64,000 nucleotides of DNA from Pseudoteredinibacter isoporae. Lineage in GTDB: Bacteria > Pseudomonadota > Gammaproteobacteria > Pseudomonadales > Cellvibrionaceae. A program made the position numbers and the translations under genes. The stretch is taken from positions 1 to 64,000 of the forward strand of contig NZ_JAAONY010000003.1 of the NCBI RefSeq assembly GCF_011602085.1. The letters are read 5' to 3'. Shown piece by piece: positions 27,185 through 34,546 of the stretch (position 1 is its first letter; the number at the start of each line of letters is the position of its first letter). The notes beneath the pieces are model-generated. The model saw only the letters and a list, made by a program, of their open reading frames with translations, made no database searches and had not been told where the DNA came from.

Positions 27185-27531
27185 TACAGGTCCGAAGATA
27201 TGGGTAAAAATACAATAAATGTTACGTTATAACGTTACTATTACAGTTTAATATTATAAAGTGCTGAAATGCAAACCCAGCCCTGACCATGATCCGTCTC
27301 CCGCTTCAGGATCCCTGCATTTGAATACACCTGCATTTGAATACAAACGCCGGCTTTCGCGATGACATGCTGAAAGAGCGAACAAAAACTGAGCAGACTT
27401 CTAAAATTCCCACAGCTCTCCTGCGTTTTAACAAAACCACTCAGCTCACCAAAACCATTTGAGAGTTTTAGCGATTCCGATATAGTTAGGCAGCTTTGAT
27501 CAAACGAGAATAAATACGAACGGAGACGGTG
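27185..27531. promoter_or_regulatory. divergent promoter region of ABC operon and lipase fusion
   Basis: ACGTTATAACGT at 27224-27235 is a perfect 12-bp palindrome within a longer run of GTTA repeats, 40 bp before the ABC start. On the minus strand a TATAAT hexamer lies just upstream of it, so a bound dimer would cover the start of transcription. At 27314-27345 the 16-bp unit CCTGCATTTGAATACA is tandemly duplicated without mismatch. No convincing -35 was found. Confidence 0.45.
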
Positions 27532-29493
27532 ATGGTTGCAATGGATATGCTGGATGCTTTTATCGGTCTGATTACTATTTTTCTCGTTCTGAGTTTGATC
27601 GTCTCCGCAATGGTTGAAATTCTTGCCATTCAATTGGGCAAGTTACACAGCAAAAATCTTAAGGCCGCCATTACCACCCTTACCGATAGCAATACTCGAC
27701 AGGCGATCTACGCCCACGCCAGAATCCGAGCCCTGTCTCGCCCCGTTGAGAAGCCTGAAGACGAGCCCCGCGGTCCATCACAAATGAAGGATACGACCTT
27801 TGTGTTCTGCTTACTGGACACTCTGGTTCAGGGGAAATATTCCTATCTGAGAAACAAACCTCTCCAACTTCACGAAGCACTTCAAAAAGCCGGCGTCAAT
27901 GAAGGCGCCTCTGGCTGGAAAAAAGAAATCTTTGGTATGTGGCAGGAATCAACAATGGAGATTTCTCGTTTCGAAGCGTCTCTTTGTTTGTGGTTTGGAG
28001 ATTGCATTGATCGTTCGATTGGCTGGTTTAAACGCAAACTCAATGTGTACCTGCTCGCTGTCGGCTTTGTTGTGGCCTGCGCGGTGAATGCCGACACCCT
28101 GCACATCTTTCAACGATTGATGGAAGATCCTTATGCCCGGCAAGCTCATGTGCAGATAGCCGAAGACATCGCACAGCGACCAGAGATATTGAAAACCTGT
28201 GTCGCAGCATCCGGTGACGGCATTAAAACAACAGACAGCTGTGAAAAGAAAATTAAATCTCTTGTGATTGATTTGGGGCCAGTCGTTGGCTGGAGCGGCT
28301 ACCAATTTGACTCAGAAGATATCGGTGGCAGTCTGTTCCTTTTTATATTAAAGATTCCCGGGTTTATCCTAACCGCGTTTGCAACCTCTCTCGGTGCGCC
28401 TTTTTGGTTTGATTTACTGAAAAAATTGCTGGGTGTTCGCAGACGCCTGCGGGGCGACAAAGAACCCGAAGAACAAAGTTCCGCTCAACACTCTGGCGAT
28501 GCCCAGCCCGCCCAAAGCCGGGCAAGCCTGCCTGGAACATCGAACACCGATCACTCAAGCATCAACAATGGCCTGCGCAGACTTCCTGTACCTGAATCGA
28601 AAGACATTGATTTTAGCGATTTCGATAGCTTCAACGGTAACAAAGCGGGCTATAACGCGGTCAACCTGTGCTGGGCAGCCAAACTCAGCGAGCTGTCGTA
28701 CAAAACCGGGAAAGAATGTCAGGAAGAAGCAAAAAACTGGGGCCTGAAAGCCGAGCTGCTTGAGCACGGCGCCACGGATACCCAATGCCTGCTTACCGAA
28801 AGCGCCGAACAAAAAGTCGCCATTATCGCTTTCAGAGGAACAGAAACCAAAGCTCAGGACATGCTGACCGACGCACGGTTTTTACAGAAGCCGGCGAGCT
28901 GGATGCCCGCAAACGGCGAGAATGGTGAAGAATACAAAATACACACCGGCTTTGCTGAATCTCTCGATGCCATTTGGCCCCAGCTCAAGGAAAAACTAAC
29001 GTCTGTTATTGCCAGAGAATACAAGCTTGTTTTCTGCGGGCACAGCTTGGGAGGCGCCCTATCGATACTGGCGGCCCATCGACTGACAATAGAGCTGCAG
29101 AATCATGAAGCATCACCAACTCTTAATATCAGCGCTGTTTTCACCTTTGGGCAACCTCGCGTGGGTAATGAGTCATTTATGGAAGACGTCGAAAAGAAAC
29201 TCTATGGACGCTATATCCGCTCGGTCAATAACCGCGATGTAATTGCCATGCTTCCACCTCCCCGCCTGCCCGACGAGCATCAGCTAAGTTATGTGCACGC
29301 AGGCAAGGAGATTTATTTCAATGACAACGACGAAGCCGTCTTGCATGTTTCCAACGCCTACAAAGCTATGGATCGCTTGTCGCTCAACTACACGACATCA
29401 AAAGAAAAACTGAAAGAACTGGGCGAAGATCATCGCATGACGAACTATATCAAGCTGTACAGCCAGTATTTTTCGTTTACGATTGATCTCTAG
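27532..29493 (+). CDS. class 3 lipase fused to a four-helix membrane module
   Basis: 653 aa. Residues ~1-300 match a widespread uncharacterised membrane module: an N-terminal helix (LDAFIGLITIFLVLSLIVSAMVEI), a WFGDCIDRSIGWFKRK motif, a NADTLHIF motif and LGAPFWFDLLKKLL before the last cytoplasmic turn. After a low-complexity linker (~305-350), residues ~370-630 are a class 3 lipase with VAIIAFRGTE, nucleophile GHSLGGA near residue 505 and FGQPRVGN; the catalytic Asp and His likely lie in NRDVIAMLPP and YVHAG/EDHRM. The ATG at 27532 has GGAG upstream. It acts at the inner membrane, perhaps on phospholipid. Confidence 0.82.
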   Translation: MVAMDMLDAFIGLITIFLVLSLIVSAMVEILAIQLGKLHSKNLKAAITTLTDSNTRQAIYAHARIRALSRPVEKPEDEPRGPSQMKDTTFVFCLLDTLVQGKYSYLRNKPLQLHEALQKAGVNEGASGWKKEIFGMWQESTMEISRFEASLCLWFGDCIDRSIGWFKRKLNVYLLAVGFVVACAVNADTLHIFQRLMEDPYARQAHVQIAEDIAQRPEILKTCVAASGDGIKTTDSCEKKIKSLVIDLGPVVGWSGYQFDSEDIGGSLFLFILKIPGFILTAFATSLGAPFWFDLLKKLLGVRRRLRGDKEPEEQSSAQHSGDAQPAQSRASLPGTSNTDHSSINNGLRRLPVPESKDIDFSDFDSFNGNKAGYNAVNLCWAAKLSELSYKTGKECQEEAKNWGLKAELLEHGATDTQCLLTESAEQKVAIIAFRGTETKAQDMLTDARFLQKPASWMPANGENGEEYKIHTGFAESLDAIWPQLKEKLTSVIAREYKLVFCGHSLGGALSILAAHRLTIELQNHEASPTLNISAVFTFGQPRVGNESFMEDVEKKLYGRYIRSVNNRDVIAMLPPPRLPDEHQLSYVHAGKEIYFNDNDEAVLHVSNAYKAMDRLSLNYTTSKEKLKELGEDHRMTNYIKLYSQYFSFTIDL

Positions 29494-29674
29494 ACGGAGC
29501 GGTAAAATAAGCCGTAAATTGAGCTGCAATATGCGAAGAGCTTAAGATTGTCAGAAATCGCGTTTATGGCATATCTTCAAGCTCTACCGCTATTCCACCG
29601 GAACCAAACTGACCCAATGATCTGAATTGCTTCTCTCTGCGTACTAATGTCAATAAGTGCGAACAGAGGCAGCG

Positions 29675-30202
29675 ATGTCCATTCCTAACAACCCAATCTG
29701 GTTCGTGGCCAATCTCGCCGGCTTTCAACTAAGCTGGTGGACATTGGTGCTCTACGGAAACAGTGCAATCCCCCTTGCCCTCGGTTTGCTTGCCCTGCAC
29801 TTTGCCTTTGTAGCTGAAAAGCTGCTTGAGCTTCGCATCATCGCTGTGGTCGCGATGACAGGCATCATTATTGATAGCACCCTAACCCAACTGTCTGTCT
29901 GGCAGTTTACTCCCAAGCCGATTGCTGCCCCCATTTGGTTGTGTGCCTTGTGGCTGAGCTTTGCCGCCACTCTGCGTCATAGCCTAAAGCCACTTTGGGA
30001 ATATCGCCGTTGGTGGCCCTTACTGGGAGCGTTTGGCGGAACCAGCAGTTATCTGGGGGCTTACAAACTGGGGGCGGTTTCTCTGGGATACAATGTGCTC
30101 GCGACGGCTGTGATATGCGCCGCCTTATGGGCCCTGATCTTTCCCTTGGCGCTTCACATTTGTGAACGCTCAGAGCGAGAGGAACAGCCTCATGCTGCTT
30201 AG
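29675..30202 (+). CDS. DUF2878 membrane protein
   Basis: 175 aa with five or six transmembrane segments; starts NPIWFVANLAGFQLSWWTLVLYG and contains IIDSTLTQLSVWQF, features of DUF2878. The start at 29675 follows AGAGGC. The end overlaps the start of the next gene by 11 bases. In other gammaproteobacteria this gene lies in a fatty-acid-modifying cluster (cyclopropane/furan-type fatty acid synthase, DUF1365, amine oxidase) under an ECF sigma factor; those genes are absent here. Confidence 0.75.
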   Translation: MSIPNNPIWFVANLAGFQLSWWTLVLYGNSAIPLALGLLALHFAFVAEKLLELRIIAVVAMTGIIIDSTLTQLSVWQFTPKPIAAPIWLCALWLSFAATLRHSLKPLWEYRRWWPLLGAFGGTSSYLGAYKLGAVSLGYNVLATAVICAALWALIFPLALHICERSEREEQPHAA

Positions 30203-30689
30203 AGTGTTACTAGTGTTGATAAGTTGTCTGCCCCCGTTTGCGACAGCGAGTGAAAAGCTGCAGGTAGTCGGCAGCACTCGGTTTTCGGTTCTTTGGTTCG
30301 ATGTCTACGATGCAACGCTTTATAGCCCCAGCGGACGTTATCAGCAAGAGCAATATCCTCTGCAACTCACACTGGATTATTTACGGGATATCTCCGCACA
30401 ACGTTTGCTGAATGAAACTCGCAAGCAATGGAAAACCGTCCCCGACCTGGACAACACACAACGCGAGCAGTGGCTTGCCGAGTTGAGCAGGGTTTGGCCC
30501 GACATTAACGAAAGTGATCGCCTGAGCTTTATTCTACACAGCGAAGACAAGGGTGAGTTTCGGATGTTTGACGAATCTCTCGGGGTCATCGAGTCACCTG
30601 GTTTTGCCCGAGCATTCATCAATATCTGGATCGGACCTCACAGCCAATATCCCAGCCAGGCCAAGAAGCTCTTAGGAGAAACCAAATGA
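30192..30689 (+). CDS. chalcone isomerase-like secreted protein
   Basis: 165 aa. A signal peptide (MLLRVLLVLISCLPPFATAS) is followed by the chalcone-isomerase-like core: GSTRFSVLWFDVYDATLYSPSGRY, LDYLRDISAQRLLNETRKQW and SPGFARAFINIWIGP. Bacterial members bind fatty acids or act as periplasmic accessory proteins; catalysis of flavonoid cyclisation is not implied. The start at 30192 overlaps DUF2878, and the stop overlaps the DUF3833 start by four bases: a tightly coupled operon. Confidence 0.8.
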   Translation: MLLRVLLVLISCLPPFATASEKLQVVGSTRFSVLWFDVYDATLYSPSGRYQQEQYPLQLTLDYLRDISAQRLLNETRKQWKTVPDLDNTQREQWLAELSRVWPDINESDRLSFILHSEDKGEFRMFDESLGVIESPGFARAFINIWIGPHSQYPSQAKKLLGETK

Positions 30690-31255
30690 AATGGCAGCTT
30701 ATCCGCGCACCAATGGCGACAGTGCTTATTGCTCTGGCCGGCTGCACAACTCAACCAGAAGACATCCGCCTGGCAGGTCCGGCCCTGGACCCTAAAGCGT
30801 TTTTCTCAGGACAAATGACGGCCAATGGCATCGTGCAAGATTACAAGGGAAGGCAGTTACGCAGTTTTACCGCGGATATTGTTGGCCAGTGGCAGGGAGA
30901 CATTGGACTTCTTGATGAACACTTTGTTTTCGACGACGGTGAGGAACAGCATCGCTGCTGGAAACTTAAGGTAGACGGGCAAAAGCTGACTGGGACTGCG
31001 GGAGATGTTGTGGGCATGGCCGAGGGCAAGTTCAGCGGAAACGCCTTAATCTGGGCCTACACTCTGGAGCTGCCCGAGCATCAGGGGGGCTGGTCTGTGA
31101 ATTTGGATGATCGTCTGTTTTTACTCAATCCCAAAAAACTGCTTAATCGAACCCGAATGAGCAAACTGGGGCTACCCGTTGGGGAAATTACGTTGGTAAT
31201 TGATAAAGTTTCCGAGCAGGCTCAAAGAGAAAATTCGGCCGACTGTTCCCTCTAG
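30686..31255 (+). CDS. DUF3833 lipoprotein
   Basis: 189 aa. A lipobox (ALAGC) puts the lipidated Cys at residue 20. The rest is a lipocalin-like beta domain with FFSGQMTANGIVQDYKGRQLRSF, HFVFDDGEEQHRCWKL and a DDRLFLLN motif, as in DUF3833. It is the last gene of the DUF2878/chalcone-isomerase-like/DUF3833 operon and is followed by a hairpin at 31273. It probably acts with the other two on membrane or periplasmic lipid. Confidence 0.8.
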   Translation: MKWQLIRAPMATVLIALAGCTTQPEDIRLAGPALDPKAFFSGQMTANGIVQDYKGRQLRSFTADIVGQWQGDIGLLDEHFVFDDGEEQHRCWKLKVDGQKLTGTAGDVVGMAEGKFSGNALIWAYTLELPEHQGGWSVNLDDRLFLLNPKKLLNRTRMSKLGLPVGEITLVIDKVSEQAQRENSADCSL

Positions 31256-31272
31256 CCCCGGGTTTTGGCGGT

Positions 31273-31295
31273 CGGATAACACTCCATGTTATCCG
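31273..31295. terminator. hairpin between convergent genes
   Basis: CGGATAAC at 31273-31280 pairs with GTTATCCG at 31288-31295. There is no T-run on either side, so termination efficiency is doubtful. Confidence 0.45.
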
Positions 31296-31367
31296 CTGCC
31301 CCGTTTGTTGATGCTCGTTGATTTGGAAGTCGCCACTGGCTGCACCGTGACCTGGTGAAGCTTCTGT

Positions 31368-32207
31368 TTAGATCGCCTCTGTGTCCGGTGTAAAAATGAT
31401 TTGAAATTCATAAGGTTTATCCGGGGTGATAACCTGCCCACGTTTGTTCAGCATTTGAACCCAAACATAGGCTTTTCCACTGCCCGTCCAACTGGCATTG
31501 AGGTCGATACTGTCACCTCGACCTGAACCAACATAGTGAAAGCTATCTTTTTCGCACAGTCCAATTATGCTCGGAGAGCGGGAGCATATTGTGACCTTGA
31601 GCGTTTCTCCGAAAAGCGACTCAACATGGATTTTGCCGTTTGGGCTTTGGGAATTCAGACCTAGCTCGATTATCCGCGCATAGCCTTTTCTGGTTGCCAG
31701 CTTAGAATCCACAACGTACTGATTTTTATCAATGATGTTCTTAATGACGAAATTCTGATTAGCTTCTGACCATTCAATGTAGGCTTTTTTTGAGGACCGA
31801 GGAAAATCGTCGAGATAAAACGTCTTCTTCAAACCTTTGACAAAAGATTTTGAAGCCCCTGCAATCGTGAATTTTCGGTTTTCAATGGATTTCCCATCCA
31901 CAATGAGCTCAGCTTCATGCTCACCCAGTCCGTAGGTTCCCCAGAACACAACACTGCCGAATCCGTTATTGCCATCGTTTTGGCAAACATTGGCGGTGTC
32001 CGCGCGCTCGCCTCCTGGAACCAATTCAATGACATGCTCACCATCGATGATCAACTGAGCACTTTGTGCATCTTCGCAAGACCAACCTCGAACCAGGCCG
32101 ACTCCACTTTCAATAGACCCTTTGCCAGGACTTTCCAAAAAGCTCTGAGCCATAGTCCAAGCGGGGAATATCAGTATCAAGCAACATAATTTCTGTAAAC
32201 GATTCAT
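31368..32207 (-). CDS. secreted 'GWxC' family protein, paralogue A
   Basis: 279 aa. Signal peptide ending TMAQ. The next ~110 residues share a pattern with two other proteins here: FLESPG, SGVGLVRGWSCE, a short IDGE strand, RADTANVC, NGFGSVVFWGTYGLGEHEAEL, VDGK, then FVKGL, a DDFP motif and WSEANQNFVI. The two conserved cysteines (GWSC and NVC) probably pair. The C-terminal domain differs from paralogue B. No enzyme motif is seen; an immunoglobulin-like binding fold is plausible. ATG at 32207 is chosen over a TTG two codons earlier because AGGAAG precedes it. It follows paralogue B by 21 bp. Confidence 0.7.
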   Translation of the reverse strand: MNRLQKLCCLILIFPAWTMAQSFLESPGKGSIESGVGLVRGWSCEDAQSAQLIIDGEHVIELVPGGERADTANVCQNDGNNGFGSVVFWGTYGLGEHEAELIVDGKSIENRKFTIAGASKSFVKGLKKTFYLDDFPRSSKKAYIEWSEANQNFVIKNIIDKNQYVVDSKLATRKGYARIIELGLNSQSPNGKIHVESLFGETLKVTICSRSPSIIGLCEKDSFHYVGSGRGDSIDLNASWTGSGKAYVWVQMLNKRGQVITPDKPYEFQIIFTPDTEAI

Positions 32208-32228
32208 AATCAACTTCCTTTTCTCTCA

Positions 32229-33056
32229 CTATCGTAGGTAAATAACGATTCGAATATCTTCTTCGGCAATCTGCCTTGCCGGTAGCCAAAAGCTGTGCTG
32301 CTTAACCTCGCCACCTCGCACATAGGTAACAAAATTCCCGGAAATACATACTTGTCCACGGCCTAATACAGAGCCATTAATCGAACCACCACCAAAATCG
32401 CCACATATTTTTATGGCCTCCCCGCGTCGATTATAGGCTTTGATCAGTTGCCTATAGACTCCCTTTTTAAAAGGGACGGTATATTCAATGGAAGAGGTCT
32501 GTTCACCTTTTGGAATGGTGAGCGTGTGGACTATTGAGCCTGCCGGCGCCTTTGGCAGGGGTGCTTCAGGTGGTATTCCGACCCCGCTGATGACAAAATT
32601 TTGATGGGCTTCAGACCAGATCAGTTCAACATCTTTATCCTTGTAAGGAAACTTTTGGAAGGTATGTTTTAACGATAACCCTTTAACAAAGTCTGTCGAG
32701 ACACCAGATACTCTAAAACGGTGATGGGCCACAATAACCCCGTTGATTTTTAACGTTGCGCTATGGGCACCCATGCCAAAGCTGGGCCAATGCACCACCG
32801 CACCAAAGCCATTGTCTCCGCCGTTCTCGCAGCGATTTTTGGTGTCTGGTCGATGACTTCCCAAAGGAAGGCGAATCTCTTTATCATCGATAGTCACGAC
32901 AACGTCTTCTACCGCCTCACAGGACCAACCACGAATAACACCAACACCACTTTCAAAGGTTCGATTGCCAGGACTTTCAAGAAAGGACTGCGCCACAGTG
33001 TTTTCCGTTAGGCCCAGAACGACCATCAAGAGCAAACACTTCCATTTACTGATCAT
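32229..33056 (-). CDS. secreted 'GWxC' family protein, paralogue B
   Basis: 275 aa. Signal peptide ending TVAQ, then the shared domain: FLESPGNRTFESGVGVIRGWSCE, TIDDKEIRLPLG, RPDTKNRC, NGFGAVVHWPSFGMGAHSATL, FVKGL and WSEAHQNFVI. A ~120-residue C-terminal beta domain follows, with ICGDFGG and GQVCISGNF. The ATG at 33056, with AGGAG eight bases upstream, fits the signal peptide better than an earlier frame start at 33095. It is the first gene of a two-gene operon with paralogue A, evidently a tandem duplication that has since diverged. Confidence 0.7.
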   Translation of the reverse strand: MISKWKCLLLMVVLGLTENTVAQSFLESPGNRTFESGVGVIRGWSCEAVEDVVVTIDDKEIRLPLGSHRPDTKNRCENGGDNGFGAVVHWPSFGMGAHSATLKINGVIVAHHRFRVSGVSTDFVKGLSLKHTFQKFPYKDKDVELIWSEAHQNFVISGVGIPPEAPLPKAPAGSIVHTLTIPKGEQTSSIEYTVPFKKGVYRQLIKAYNRRGEAIKICGDFGGGSINGSVLGRGQVCISGNFVTYVRGGEVKQHSFWLPARQIAEEDIRIVIYLR

Positions 33057-33571
33057 ATTTATAACTCCTTCATACTTGCCAATGTTCGACAGCAAAAATT
33101 CTCGACTGCCGTTAGAGCATCGAGTCCATTCCGGATAGGATTTTTGACCAAAGTCAGAATTCGTATCGCAAATCCCGGTGCAATTCGATGCAAGCAGAAA
33201 AGTTTATAAAGTTGATGTTTTTTGCCTATGGGGCAAATTTACGAGCCAGATAAGAGGCCTTGGTATGAAGAGGCTATTTTTTTGTGAGGCACAGGTCTTA
33301 CGAAACAAACACCCTCCTTTGAGAGGGGAATTTGCCTGCGCATGTACCCTGCACTTTAGAGTGCAAAATACAAATGCCATAAGTTAACATTTCGAGACTT
33401 GTTTACACCCATTCAAGTCCTGTTAAGGTAAGAAAAATACACGCCTGTCAAGACAATTGTTCAATTTATATTAAGTTTCCACGTTTATCATTTACGACAA
33501 GATTAAGACTTAAACCTTGCTGGTTATATGGGTTTCATTTCTTAGAGCCGTATCGACGAGGAATTGATTTA
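33057..33571. other. divergent intergenic region
   Basis: 515 bp between the GWxC operon and the peptidase gene. Two short hairpins occur near 33310-33365, one being TGCACT-TTAG-AGTGCA. I checked the stretch around 33225-33290 for a cyclic-di-GMP-I riboswitch because of a GGGCAAA motif, but the conserved core is not present. No gene supported. Confidence 0.35.
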
Positions 33572-34162
33572 ATGTTTTCCGGAGCCTCTTTTTTATTTCT
33601 GGCCTCAGTGTCCTTAAGCAGCGAGCCATATAGCGCTATTACTGACCGAAAAATCTGGACAGATGACAGCCATACCGTATATCAGCAAAAAAGCGATAAG
33701 CTTTCAGCTGTAAATGCCTGGGTAAACAGTGTGCCCTATAGCTATGAAAAGGAAGACAACTGGCTCGACCCGGATACGTTTTTCACGCAGGGCGGTGATT
33801 GCGAAGATTACGCTCTCGCTAAAATGAAAATTCTGCGTTCCCAAGGCGTGCCAGCAACTCAACTAAGGCTGGTTCTGGTTAGAAACCACCTGGGCTTACC
33901 CCATGCTGTCTTATTGCATTCAAGCGGAAAAATGTTCGACAACAGTACTCTGGTATTGGACTCGGAAACTGACAAGATCGTCCCCTTGTATCGCCGAAAG
34001 GACTTAACCCCTTTTGTCAGTTTTTCCCAGAGCAATATTCACGTCCATAAAAATGGTGACTGGAATGCAGAGGTTGTATTCGATGGCCTTCCACAACACG
34101 GGAATAAATGGGCCGCTGTTCAGGGCGCCTACAACCCTACCCGACCAGCAGAGAAGCTGTAA
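33572..34162 (+). CDS. transglutaminase-like cysteine peptidase (LapG-like, BTLCP)
   Basis: 196 aa. The BTLCP/DUF920 catalytic triad is visible: Cys77 in FTQGGDCEDYALAK, His111 in GLPHAVLL and Asp130 in TLVLDSETDKIVPL. LapG, the best-known member, is a periplasmic protease that cleaves a surface adhesin when cyclic-di-GMP is low and is held by LapD. No LapD or adhesin gene is in the window, so the target is unknown. The N-terminus is hydrophobic (GASFLFLASVSLSS) but lacks a basic start, so export is likely but not certain. GAGGAA precedes the ATG. Confidence 0.82.
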   Translation: MFSGASFLFLASVSLSSEPYSAITDRKIWTDDSHTVYQQKSDKLSAVNAWVNSVPYSYEKEDNWLDPDTFFTQGGDCEDYALAKMKILRSQGVPATQLRLVLVRNHLGLPHAVLLHSSGKMFDNSTLVLDSETDKIVPLYRRKDLTPFVSFSQSNIHVHKNGDWNAEVVFDGLPQHGNKWAAVQGAYNPTRPAEKL

Positions 34163-34546
34163 AATATCGGCCACCCTCTAGCACTTCCCTTAGTATCAAT
34201 CATCAAAAAGACTAAGCATATTTACTGAACATAAACCTTTACCTGTAAATATGCTTGCTCACACTACCTAAAAAAATTAGAAGAAACTCTTTTATACGCA
34301 AAAGTGGAATTCACTTTTAAAGGGGTGTTTTTCCAAATATTTTATAAGCAAGCTGTTTCCTTCTGAAACTTTTGCACACAACGCCACCCCACTTTCGCCT
34401 TCACTATAAGGCAGAAACATTTCTGTCATCCGCCACCATAAATATTTAACTTGAGCACTCACCTCCTCATTCGTACTGTGGCCGCGCAGTAAACGGACAA
34501 CTGCTTTTTCAAATTAACGAATTAGCAAAATTGACGGTAAAAATTT
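34163..34546. other. intergenic region before the amine oxidase gene
   Basis: 384 bp, AT-rich, with no supported gene. The promoter of the oxidase gene should lie here but I could not place it. Confidence 0.35.

Noticed and set aside
33225-33290. Possible cyclic-di-GMP-I riboswitch upstream of the LapG-like gene
   Set aside because: A GGGCAAA motif is present, but the conserved second half (the AGCCTCCGGCC-type core) is absent and the gene lies more than 280 bp further on.
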